Source: Embiotoca jacksoni | Lineage: Eukaryota > Chordata > Actinopteri > Embiotocidae | Direction: 5' to 3' | Assembly: GCA_022577435.1 (NCBI GenBank) | Contig: JAKOON010000147.1 | Location: forward strand, 62,001-126,000 | DNA length: 64,000 bases | Shown: positions 23,401 through 34,789 of the stretch, one piece after another | Layout: every line of letters starts with the position of its first letter | Numbering within the stretch: position 1 is the first letter of the stretch | Notes under the pieces: model-generated | Told to the model about the DNA's origin: nothing | The model's database searches: none | The model's input: only the letters and a program-made list of their open reading frames with translations | Position numbers and translations under genes: made by a program

Positions 23401-23640
23401 GACGTACTATGGCAAATGGGATAAAAGACATGGACAAAGTGGCTTCAAGTCACTTTGTGTGGACCAATTTCACAGGAAACACAATGTTTCAAAAACAGCC
23501 TTATCTCAGCGAGAGAAGCTCAACTACAGCATAAAACTGCATTATAGTGCCACGGCTTAAAACTAAGTGTTTACGAACAAATTTCTTCATCAGTACTATG
23601 GCAAATGAGATAAACTAACTACTTGGACAAAGTGGCTTCA
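17461..23640. repeat. Error-rich satellite tract with frequent 1-bp indels
   Basis: The monomer order continues that of domain 1, but single-base indels suddenly become common. Examples of insertions are an extra A at 17,461, GCAAAAATGGG near 17,525, GGACCAAAG near 17,727, CAGTGGAGAG near 18,138, GTCCACTTTG near 20,593 and GATATAAACAAC near 20,032. Examples of deletions are CAATTCACAGG near 21,320, GTGGTTCAAG near 21,475 and GCAATGGG near 22,513. Insertions outnumber deletions. The same monomers at 1-17,460 and after 23,640 lack these changes. The pattern is what unpolished long-read sequence looks like, so most of these indels are probably not biological. Confidence 0.88.
19125..22690. repeat. 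Error-rich copy collinear with 600-4,131
   Basis: The monomers from S at 19,125 to S at 22,691 have the same types in the same order as those from S at 600 to S at 4,132, including the rare CATGGTC/TTTTACAGG monomer (21,448 versus 2,895) and the ATGAACAAC/TTTATGTGG monomer (21,625 versus 3,074). The span is 3,566 bp against 3,532 bp, a net gain of 34 bases spread over nearly every monomer. Similarity in order continues to about 23,226. Confidence 0.85.
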
Positions 23641-23785
23641 AGTCACTTTGTGTGGACAATTTCACAGGAAACACAATGTTTCAAAAACAGCCTTATCTCA
23701 GCGAGAGAAGCTCAAATACAGCATAAAACTGCATTACAGTGCCACGGCTTAAACTAAGTGTTTACGAACAAATTTCTTTATCAGC

Positions 23786-23948
23786 AAATGGGATACACTA
23801 CATGGCCAAAGTGGCTTCACTTTGTATCTGCAATTACACAGAAAACAGCATTTCAAGTCTCACTTTCTAAGCCTAATGTAAAACTGCATCACAGCGCCAC
23901 GGCTTAAACTAAGTGTTTACAAACAAGTGTCATACTCAGAACTTTGGC
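23786..23948. repeat. Short 163-bp divergent monomer S, domain 2 form
   Basis: Same length as the domain 1 form, but with GGCCAAAGTGGCTTC and TTTGTATCTGC. Two subtypes exist. S1 ends AAAACTGCATCACAGCG and is followed by linker L1 (AACTTTGGC, then ACATGGGC). S2 ends AAAACAGCATCACAGCG and is followed by linker L2 (GACCTATGGC). Starts: 23786, 27494, 28771, 29674, 30390, 33350, 34627, 36091, 36620, 39580, 40857, 41573, 43037, 44875, 45591, 46307, 48332, 50170, 51634, 52724, 53440, 54904, 55620, 57084, 59109, 59825, 61663 and 63688. S2 copies are 28771, 29674, 34627, 36620, 40857, 45591, 50170, 52724, 54904 and 59109. Confidence 0.9.
23807..23824. other. Tight inverted repeat in the domain 2 S monomer (7-bp arms, 4-nt loop)
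   Basis: CAAAGTG at 23,807-23,813 and CACTTTG at 23,818-23,824 flank GCTT. The S monomer lacks the CAAGT present in full copies, so the same arms sit closer together. In domain 1 S monomers the left arm is CAATGTG, leaving one mismatch. Confidence 0.7.
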
Positions 23949-24509
23949 AAATGGGATAAACTACATGGGCAAAGTGGCTTCAAGTCACTTTCTGTGGACA
24001 ATTTCACAGGAAACACAATGTTTCAAAAACAGCCTTATCTCAGCGAGAGAAGCTCAAAAACAGCATAAAAATGCATTACAGTGCCACGGCTTAAATTAAG
24101 TGTTTACGAACAAATTTCTTCATCAGTACTATGGCAAATGGGATAAACTACAAGGACAAAGTGGTTTCACGTCACTTTGTGTGGACAATTTCACAGGAAA
24201 CACAATGTTTCAAAAACAGCCTTATCTCAGCGAGAGAAGCTCAAAAACAGCATAAAACTGCATTACAGTGCCACGGCTTAAACTAAGTGTTTACGAACAA
24301 ATTTCTTCATCAGTACTATGGCAAATGAGATAAACTACTTGGACAAAGTGGCTTCAAGTCACTTTGTGTGGACAATTTCACAGGAAACACAATGTTTCAA
24401 AAACAGCCTTATCTCAGCGAGAGAAGCTCAAATACAGCATAAAACTGCATTACAGTGCCACAGCTTAAATTAAGTGTTTACGAACAAATTTCTTCATCAG
24501 TACTATGGC

Positions 24510-26753
24510 AAATGGGATAAACTACAAGGACAAAGTGGTTTCACGTCACTTTGTGTGGACAATTTCACAGGAAACACAATGTTTCAAAAACAGCCTTATC
24601 TCAGCGAGAGAAGCTCAAAAACAGCATAAACCTGCATTACAGTGCCATGGCTTAAGCTAATTGTTTACGAACAAATTTTTTCAGACGTACTATGGCAAAT
24701 GGGATAAAATACATGGACAAAGTGGCTTCATGTCACTTTGTGTGGACAATTTCACAGGAAACACAATGTTTCAAAAACAGCCTTATCTCAGTGAGAGAAG
24801 CTCAAAAACAGCATAAAACTGCATTACAGTGCCACGGCTTAAACTAAGTGTTTACGAACAAATTTCTTCATCAGTACTATGGCAAATGAGATAAACTACT
24901 TGGACAAAGTGGTTTCAAGTCACTTTGTGTGGACAATTTCACAGGAAACACAATGTTTCAAAAACAGCCTTATCTCAGCGAGAGAAGCTCAAAAACAGCA
25001 TAAAAATGCATTACAGTGCCACGGCTTAAATTAAGTGTTTACGAACAAATTTCTTCATCAGTACTATGGCAAATGGGATAAACTACAAGGACAAAGTGGT
25101 TTCACGTCACTTTGTGTGGACAATTTCACAGGAAACACAATGTTTCAAAAACAGCCTTATCTCAGCGAGAGAAGCTCAAAAACAGCATAAACCTGCATTA
25201 CAGTGCCATGGCTTAAGCTAATTGTTTACGAACAAATTTTTTCAGACGTACTATGGCAAATGGGATAAAATACATGGACAAAGTGGCTTCATGTCACTTT
25301 GTGTGGACAATTTCACAGGAAACACAATGTTTCAAAAACAGCCTTATCTCAGTGAGAGAAGCTCAAAAACAGCATAAAACTGCATTACAGTGCCACGGCT
25401 TAAACTAAGTGTTTACGAACAAATTTCTTCATCAGTACTATGGCAAATGAGATAAACTACTTGGACAAAGTGGTTTCAAGTCACTTTGTGTGGACAATTT
25501 CACAGGAAACACAATGTTTCAAAAACAGCCTTATCTCAGCGAGAGAAGCTCAAAAACAGCATAAAAATGCATTACAGTGCCACGGCTTAAATTAAGTGTT
25601 TACGAACAAATTTCTTCATCAGTACTATGGCAAATGGGATAAACTACAAGGACAAAGTGGTTTCACGTCACTTTGTGTGGACAATTTCACAGGAAACACA
25701 ATGTTTCAAAAACAGCCTTATCTCAGCGAGAGAAGCTCAAAAACAGCATAAACCTGCATTACAGTGCCATGGCTTAAGCTAATTGTTTACGAACAAATTT
25801 TTTCAGACGTACTATGGCAAATGGGATAAAATACATGGACAAAGTGGCTTCATGTCACTTTGTGTGGACAATTTCACAGGAAACACAATGTTTCAAAAAC
25901 AGCCTTATCTCAGTGAGAGAAGCTCAAAAACAGCATAAAACTGCATTACAGTGCCACGGCTTAAACTAAGTGTTTACGAACAAATTTCTTCATCAGTACT
26001 ATGGCAAATGAGATAAACTACTTGGACAAAGTGGTTTCAAGTCACTTTGTGTGGACAATTTCACAGGAAACACAATGTTTCAAAAACAGCCTTATCTCAG
26101 CGAGAGAAGCTCAAAAACAGCATAAAAATGCATTACAGTGCCACGGCTTAAATTAAGTGTTTACGAACAAATTTCTTCATCAGTACTATGGCAAATGGGA
26201 TAAACTACAAGGACAAAGTGGTTTCACGTCACTTTGTGTGGACAATTTCACAGGAAACACAATGTTTCAAAAACAGCCTTATCTCAGCGAGAGAAGCTCA
26301 AAAACAGCATAAACCTGCATTACAGTGCCATGGCTTAAGCTAATTGTTTACGAACAAATTTTTTCAGACGTACTATGGCAAATGGGATAAAATACATGGA
26401 CAAAGTGGCTTCATGTCACTTTGTGTGGACAATTTCACAGGAAACACAATGTTTCAAAAACAGCCTTATCTCAGTGAGAGAAGCTCAAAAACAGCATAAA
26501 ACTGCATTACAGTGCCACGGCTTAAACTAAGTGTTTACGAACAAATTTCTTCATCAGTACTATGGCAAATGAGATAAACTACTTGGACAAAGTGGTTTCA
26601 AGTCACTTTGTGTGGACAATTTCACAGGAAACACAATGTTTCAAAAACAGCCTTATCTCAGCGAGAGAAGCTCAAAAACAGCATAAAAATGCATTACAGT
26701 GCCACGGCTTAAATTAAGTGTTTACGAACAAATTTCTTCATCAGTACTATGGC
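24510..26753. repeat. 561-bp trimer (K-T-G), 4 tandem copies
   Basis: Three 187-bp monomers repeat as a unit at 24,510, 25,071, 25,632 and 26,193. They are type K (ACAAGG, TTTCACGTC), type T (AATACATGG, CTTCATGTC, CAGTGAGAG) and type G (AGATAAACTACTTGG, ending AAAAATGC). By eye I find no difference among the four copies. The run ends at 26,754 with a K monomer marked by GAGATGCTCAAATACAG. Confidence 0.9.
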
Positions 26754-26940
26754 AAATGGGATAAACTACAAGGACAAAGTGGTTTCACGTCACTTTGTGT
26801 GGACAATTTCACAGGAAACACAATGTTTCAAAAACAGCCTTATCTCAGCGAGAGATGCTCAAATACAGCATAAAACTGCATTACAGTGCCACGGCTTAAA
26901 TTAAGTGTTTACGAACAAATTTCTTCATCAGTACTATGGC

Positions 26941-28933
26941 AAATGGGATAAACTACAAGGACAAAGTGGTTTCACGTCACTTTGTGTGGACAATTTCACA
27001 GGAAACACAATGTTTCAAAAACAGCCTTATCTCAGCGAGAGAAGCTCAAAAACAGCATAAACCTGCATTACAGTGCCACGGCTTAAGCTCATTGTTTACG
27101 AACAAATTTTTTCAGACGTACTATGGCAAATGGGATAAAATACATGGACAAAGTGGCTTCAAGTCACTTTGTGTGGACAATTTCACAGGAAACACAATGT
27201 TTCAAAAACAGCCTTATCTCAGCGAGAGAAGCTCAAAAACAGCATAAAACTGCATTACAGTGCCATGGCTTAAACTAAGTGTTTACGAACAAATTTCTTC
27301 ATCAGTATTATGGCAAATGAGATAAACTACTTGGACAAAGTGGCTTCAAGTCACTTTGTGTGGACAATTTCACAGGAAACACAATGTTTCAAAAACAGCC
27401 TTATCTCAGCGAGAGAAGCTCAAATACAGCATAAAACTGCATTATAGTGCCACGGCTTAAACTAAGTGTTTACGAACAAATTTCTTTATCAGCAAATGGG
27501 ATACACTACATGGCCAAAGTGGCTTCACTTTGTATCTGCAATTACACAGAAAACAGCATTTCAAGTCTCACTTTCTCAGCCTAATGTAAAACTGCATCAC
27601 AGCGCCACGGCTTAAACTAAGTGTTTACAAACAAGTGTCATACTCAGAACTTTGGCAAATGGGATAAACTACATGGGCAAAGTGGCTTCAAGTCACTTTC
27701 TGTGGACAATTTCACAGGAAACACAATGTTTCAAAAACAGCCTTATCTCAGCGAGAGAAGCTCAAAAACAGCATAAAAATGCATTACAGTGCCACGGCTT
27801 AAATTAAGTGTTTACGAACAAATTTCTTCATCAGTACTATGGCAAATGGGATAAACTACAAGGACAAAGTGGTTTCACGTCACTTTGTGTGGACAATTTC
27901 ACAGGAAACACAATGTTTCAAAAACAGCCTTATCTCAGCGAGAGAAGCTCAAATACAGCATAAAACTGCATTACAGTGCCACGGCTTAAATTAAGTGTTT
28001 ACGAACAAATTTCTTCATCAGTACTACGGCAAATGGGATAAACTACAAGGACAAAGTGGTTTCACGTCACTTTGTGTGGACAATTTCACAGGAAACACAA
28101 TGTTTCAAAAACAGCCTTATCTCAGCGAGAGAAGCTCAAAAACAGCATAAACCTGCATTACAGTGCCACGGCTTAAGCTCATTGTTTACGAACAAATTTT
28201 TTCAGACGTACTATGGCAAATGGGATAAAAGACATGGACAAAGTGGCTTCAAGTCACTTTGTGTGGACAATTTCACAGGAAACACAATGTTTCAAAAACA
28301 GCCTTATCTCAGCGAGAGAAGCTCAAATACAGCATAAAACTGCATTACAGTGCCACGGCTTAAATTAAGTGTTTACGAACAAATTTCTTCATCAGTACTA
28401 TGGCAAATGGGATAAACTACAAGGACAAAGTGGTTTCACATCACTTTGTGTGGACAATTTCACAGGAAACACAATGTTTCAAAAACAGCCTTATCTCAGC
28501 GAGAGAAGCTCAAAAACAGCATAAACCTGCATTACAGTGCCACGGCTTAAATTAAGTGTTTACGAACAAATTTCTTCATCAGTACTATGGCAAATGGGAT
28601 AAACTACAAGGACAAAGTGGTTTCACGTCACTTTGTGTGGACAATTTCACAGGAAACACAATGTTTCAAAAACAGCCTTATCTCAGCGAGAGAAGCTCAA
28701 ATACAGCATAAAACTGCATTACAGTGCCACGGCTTAAACTAAGTGTTTACGAACAAATTTCTTTATCAGCAAATGGGATACACTACATGGCCAAAGTGGC
28801 TTCACTTTGTATCTGCAATTACACAGAAAACAGCATTTCAAGTCTCACTTTCTCAGCCTAATGTAAAACAGCATCACAGCGCCACGGCTTAAACTAAGTG
28901 TTTACAAACAAGTTTCATACTCAGACCTATGGC
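26941..28933. repeat. 1,993-bp core unit, copy in block A
   Basis: The core runs K, T (with CTTCAAG), G (with AGTATTATGG), S1, L1, K, K (with TACGGC), D, K (with TTCACATC), K, S2. Matching cores start at 32,797 and 39,027. Partial or rearranged versions start at 42,484, 44,322, 47,779, 51,081 and 63,135. Confidence 0.83.
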
Positions 28934-29673
28934 AAATGGGATAAACTACAAGGACAAAGTGGTTTCACGTCACTTTGTGTGGACAATTTCACAGGAAACA
29001 CAATGTTTCAAAAACAGCCTTATCTCAGCGAGAGAAGCTCAAAAACAGCATAAAACTGCATTACAGTGCCACGGCTTAAACTAAGTGTTTACGAACAAAT
29101 TTCTTCATCAGTACTATGGCAAATGAGATAAACTACTTGGACAAAGTGGCTTCAAGTCACTTTGTGTGGACAATTTCACAGGAAACACAATGTTTCAAAA
29201 ACAGCCTTATCTCAGCGAGAGAAGCTCAAATACAGCATAAAACTGCATTACAGTGCCACGGCTTAAATTAAGTGTTTACGAACAAATTTCTTCATCAGTA
29301 CTATGGCAAATGGGATAAACTACAAGGACAAAGTGGTTTCACGTCACTTTGTGTGGACAATTTCACAGGAAACACAATGTTTCAAAAACAGCCTTATCTC
29401 AGCGAGAGAAGCTCAAAAACAGCATAAACCTGCATTACAGTGCCATGGCTTAAGCTAATTGTTTACGAACAAATTTTTTCAGACGTACTATGGCAAATGG
29501 GATAAAATACATGGACAAAGTGGCTTCATGTCACTTTGTGTGGACAATTTCACAGGAAACACAATGTTTCAAAAACAGCCTTATCTCAGCGAGAGAAGCT
29601 CAAATACAGCATAAAACTGCATTACAGTGCCACGGCTTAAACTAAGTGTTTACGAACAAATTTCTTTATCAGC

Positions 29674-30389
29674 AAATGGGATACACTACATGGCCAAAGT
29701 GGCTTCACTTTGTATCTGCAATTACACAGAAAACAGCATTTCAAGTCTCACTTTCTCAGCCTAATGTAAAACAGCATCACAGCGCCACGGCTTAAACTAA
29801 GTGTTTACAAACAAGTTTCATACTCAGACCTATGGCAAATGGGATAAACTACATGAACAAAGTGGTTTCAAGTCACTTTGTGTGGACAATTTCACAGGAA
29901 ACACAATGTTTCAAAAACAGCCTTATCTCAGCGAGAGAAGCTCAAAAACAGCATAAAACTGCATTACAGTTCCACGGCTTAAGCTAATTGTTTACGAACA
30001 AATTTTTTCAGACGTACTATGGCAAATGGGATAAAAGACATGGACAAAGTGGCTTCAAGTCACTTTGTGTGGACAATTTCACAGGAAACACAATGTTTCA
30101 AAAACAGCCTTATCTCAGCGAGAGAAGCTCAACTACAGCATAAAACTGCATTATAGTGCCACGGCTTAAACTAAGTGTTTACGAACAAATTTCTTCATCA
30201 GTACTATGGCAAATGAGATAAACTACTTGGACAAAGTGGCTTCAAGTCACTTTGTGTGGACAATTTCACAGGAAACACAATGTTTCAAAAACAGCCTTAT
30301 CTCAGCGAGAGAAGCTCAAATACAGCATAAAACTGCATTACAGTGCCACGGCTTAAACTAAGTGTTTACGAACAAATTTCTTTATCAGC
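29674..30389. repeat. 716-bp module (S2-L2-D-G), copy 1
   Basis: The module runs S2 (163), L2 with ACATGAAC (187), D with GTTCCACGGCTTAAGC upstream (187) and G (179), ending at the next S1. This copy carries none of the private variants seen in the copies after 52,000. Confidence 0.85.
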
Positions 30390-31487
30390 AAATGGGATAC
30401 ACTACATGGCCAAAGTGGCTTCACTTTGTATCTGCAATTACACAGAAAACAGCATTTCAAGTCTCACTTTCTAAGCCTAATGTAAAACTGCATCACAGCG
30501 CCACGGCTTAAACTAAGTGTTTACAAACAAGTGTCATACTCAGAACTTTGGCAAATGGGATAAACTACATGGGCAAAGTGGCTTCAAGTCACTTTCTGTG
30601 GACAATTTCACAGGAAACACAATGTTTCAAAAACAGCCTTATCTCAGCGAGAGAAGCTCAAAAACAGCATAAAAATGCATTACAGTGCCACGGCTTAAAT
30701 TAAGTGTTTACGAACAAATTTCTTCATCAGTACTATGGCAAATGGGATAAACTACAAGGACAAAGTGGTTTCACGTCACTTTGTGTGGACAATTTCACAG
30801 GAAACACAATGTTTCAAAAACAGCCTTATCTCAGCGAGAGAAGCTCAAAAACAGCATAAAACTGCATTACAGTGCCACGGCTTAAACTAAGTGTTTACGA
30901 ACAAATTTCTTCATCAGTACTATGGCAAATGAGATAAACTACTTGGACAAAGTGGCTTCAAGTCACTTTGTGTGGACAATTTCACAGGAAACACAATGTT
31001 TCAAAAACAGCCTTATCTCAGCGAGAGAAGCTCAAATACAGCATAAAACTGCATTACAGTGCCACAGCTTAAATTAAGTGTTTACGAACAAATTTCTTCA
31101 TCAGTACTATGGCAAATGGGATAAACTACAAGGACAAAGTGGTTTCACGTCACTTTGTGTGGACAATTTCACAGGAAACACAATGTTTCAAAAACAGCCT
31201 TATCTCAGTGAGAGAAGCTCAAAAACAGCATAAAACTGCATTACAGTGCCACGGCTTAAACTAAGTGTTTACGAACAAATTTCTTCATCAGTACTATGGC
31301 AAATGAGATAAACTACTTGGACAAAGTGGTTTCAAGTCACTTTGTGTGGACAATTTCACAGGAAACACAATGTTTCAAAAACAGCCTTATCTCAGCGAGA
31401 GAAGCTCAAAAACAGCATAAAAATGCATTACAGTGCCACGGCTTAAATTAAGTGTTTACGAACAAATTTCTTCATCAGTACTATGGC

Positions 31488-32609
31488 AAATGGGATAAAC
31501 TACAAGGACAAAGTGGTTTCACGTCACTTTGTGTGGACAATTTCACAGGAAACACAATGTTTCAAAAACAGCCTTATCTCAGCGAGAGAAGCTCAAAAAC
31601 AGCATAAACCTGCATTACAGTGCCATGGCTTAAGCTAATTGTTTACGAACAAATTTTTTCAGACGTACTATGGCAAATGGGATAAAATACATGGACAAAG
31701 TGGCTTCATGTCACTTTGTGTGGACAATTTCACAGGAAACACAATGTTTCAAAAACAGCCTTATCTCAGTGAGAGAAGCTCAAAAACAGCATAAAACTGC
31801 ATTACAGTGCCACGGCTTAAACTAAGTGTTTACGAACAAATTTCTTCATCAGTACTATGGCAAATGAGATAAACTACTTGGACAAAGTGGTTTCAAGTCA
31901 CTTTGTGTGGACAATTTCACAGGAAACACAATGTTTCAAAAACAGCCTTATCTCAGCGAGAGAAGCTCAAAAACAGCATAAAAATGCATTACAGTGCCAC
32001 GGCTTAAATTAAGTGTTTACGAACAAATTTCTTCATCAGTACTATGGCAAATGGGATAAACTACAAGGACAAAGTGGTTTCACGTCACTTTGTGTGGACA
32101 ATTTCACAGGAAACACAATGTTTCAAAAACAGCCTTATCTCAGCGAGAGAAGCTCAAAAACAGCATAAACCTGCATTACAGTGCCATGGCTTAAGCTAAT
32201 TGTTTACGAACAAATTTTTTCAGACGTACTATGGCAAATGGGATAAAATACATGGACAAAGTGGCTTCATGTCACTTTGTGTGGACAATTTCACAGGAAA
32301 CACAATGTTTCAAAAACAGCCTTATCTCAGTGAGAGAAGCTCAAAAACAGCATAAAACTGCATTACAGTGCCACGGCTTAAACTAAGTGTTTACGAACAA
32401 ATTTCTTCATCAGTACTATGGCAAATGAGATAAACTACTTGGACAAAGTGGTTTCAAGTCACTTTGTGTGGACAATTTCACAGGAAACACAATGTTTCAA
32501 AAACAGCCTTATCTCAGCGAGAGAAGCTCAAAAACAGCATAAAAATGCATTACAGTGCCACGGCTTAAATTAAGTGTTTACGAACAAATTTCTTCATCAG
32601 TACTATGGC
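31488..32609. repeat. 561-bp trimer, 2 tandem copies in block B
   Basis: Units start at 31,488 and 32,049, followed at 32,610 by the same GAGATGCTC K monomer that ends the run in block A. The run is preceded by a hybrid K/T monomer (31,114-31,300) and a G monomer (31,301), so this locus has lost or never gained material present in block A. Confidence 0.88.
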
Positions 32610-32796
32610 AAATGGGATAAACTACAAGGACAAAGTGGTTTCACGTCACTTTGTGTGGACAATTTCACAGGAAACACAATGTTTCAAAAACAGCCTTATC
32701 TCAGCGAGAGATGCTCAAATACAGCATAAAACTGCATTACAGTGCCACGGCTTAAATTAAGTGTTTACGAACAAATTTCTTCATCAGTACTATGGC

Positions 32797-34789
32797 AAAT
32801 GGGATAAACTACAAGGACAAAGTGGTTTCACGTCACTTTGTGTGGACAATTTCACAGGAAACACAATGTTTCAAAAACAGCCTTATCTCAGCGAGAGAAG
32901 CTCAAAAACAGCATAAACCTGCATTACAGTGCCACGGCTTAAGCTCATTGTTTACGAACAAATTTTTTCAGACGTACTATGGCAAATGGGATAAAATACA
33001 TGGACAAAGTGGCTTCAAGTCACTTTGTGTGGACAATTTCACAGGAAACACAATGTTTCAAAAACAGCCTTATCTCAGCGAGAGAAGCTCAAAAACAGCA
33101 TAAAACTGCATTACAGTGCCATGGCTTAAACTAAGTGTTTACGAACAAATTTCTTCATCAGTATTATGGCAAATGAGATAAACTACTTGGACAAAGTGGC
33201 TTCAAGTCACTTTGTGTGGACAATTTCACAGGAAACACAATGTTTCAAAAACAGCCTTATCTCAGCGAGAGAAGCTCAAATACAGCATAAAACTGCATTA
33301 TAGTGCCACGGCTTAAACTAAGTGTTTACGAACAAATTTCTTTATCAGCAAATGGGATACACTACATGGCCAAAGTGGCTTCACTTTGTATCTGCAATTA
33401 CACAGAAAACAGCATTTCAAGTCTCACTTTCTCAGCCTAATGTAAAACTGCATCACAGCGCCACGGCTTAAACTAACTGTTTACAAACAAGTGTCATACT
33501 CAGAACTTTGGCAAATGGGATAAACTACATGGGCAAAGTGGCTTCAAGTCACTTTCTGTGGACAATTTCACAGGAAACACAATGTTTCAAAAACAGCCTT
33601 ATCTCAGCGAGAGAAGCTCAAAAACAGCATAAAAATGCATTACAGTGCCACGGCTTAAATTAAGTGTTTACGAACAAATTTCTTCATCAGTACTATGGCA
33701 AATGGGATAAACTACAAGGACAAAGTGGTTTCACGTCACTTTGTGTGGACAATTTCACAGGAAACACAATGTTTCAAAAACAGCCTTATCTCAGCGAGAG
33801 AAGCTCAAATACAGCATAAAACTGCATTACAGTGCCACGGCTTAAATTAAGTGTTTACGAACAAATTTCTTCATCAGTACTACGGCAAATGGGATAAACT
33901 ACAAGGACAAAGTGGTTTCACGTCACTTTGTGTGGACAATTTCACAGGAAACACAATGTTTCAAAAACAGCCTTATCTCAGCGAGAGAAGCTCAAAAACA
34001 GCATAAACCTGCATTACAGTGCCACGGCTTAAGCTCATTGTTTACGAACAAATTTTTTCAGACGTACTATGGCAAATGGGATAAAAGACATGGACAAAGT
34101 GGCTTCAAGTCACTTTGTGTGGACAATTTCACAGGAAACACAATGTTTCAAAAACAGCCTTATCTCAGCGAGAGAAGCTCAAATACAGCATAAAACTGCA
34201 TTACAGTGCCACGGCTTAAATTAAGTATTTACGAACAAATTTCTTCATCAGTACTATGGCAAATGGGATAAACTACAAGGACAAAGTGGTTTCACATCAC
34301 TTTGTGTGGACAATTTCACAGGAAACACAATGTTTCAAAAACAGCCTTATCTCAGCGAGAGAAGCTCAAAAACAGCATAAACCTGCATTACAGTGCCACG
34401 GCTTAAATTAAGTGTTTACGAACAAATTTCTTCATCAGTACTATGGCAAATGGGATAAACTACAAGGACAAAGTGGTTTCACGTCACTTTGTGTGGACAA
34501 TTTCACAGGAAACACAATGTTTCAAAAACAGCCTTATCTCAGCGAGAGAAGCTCAAATACAGCATAAAACTGCATTACAGTGCCACGGCTTAAACTAAGT
34601 GTTTCCGAACAAATTTCTTTATCAGCAAATGGGATACACTACATGGCCAAAGTGGCTTCACTTTGTATCTGCAATTACACAGAAAACAGCATTTCAAGTC
34701 TCACTTTCTCAGCCTAATGTAAAACAGCATCACAGCGCCACGGCTTAAACTAAGTGTTTACAAACAAGTTTCATACTCAGACCTATGGC
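32797..34789. repeat. 1,993-bp core unit, copy in block B
   Basis: Same monomer order and exact length as 26,941-28,933, with at least three private substitutions near 33,476, 34,228 and 34,603. It is followed by an L2 monomer carrying ACAAGG, as in block A. Confidence 0.83.

Larger units (their letters stand above)
23414..29440. repeat. Domain 2 large block A
   Basis: Block A begins with a D monomer, then G, S1, L1, K, G, a 561-bp trimer run, the 1,993-bp core, and on to a K monomer near 29,308. The same sequence of types starts again at 30,024, an offset of 6,610 bp before the trimer run and 5,856 bp after it. The difference is four extra monomers in block A plus a few extra bases in its error-rich first 230 bp. 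A 4-bp tandem duplication (AACTAACT near 23,613) lies in that error-rich part. Confidence 0.8.

Noticed and set aside
23605..23625. 4-bp tandem duplication AACTAACT as a real microduplication.
   Set aside because: It is at the tail of the error-rich tract and absent from the matching monomer near 30,211, so it is probably an error.
17461..23640. Indels in this tract read as a pseudogenised or rapidly evolving satellite segment.
   Set aside because: The changes are mostly random one-base insertions with sharp limits and no matching rise of substitutions, which fits sequencing error better than decay.
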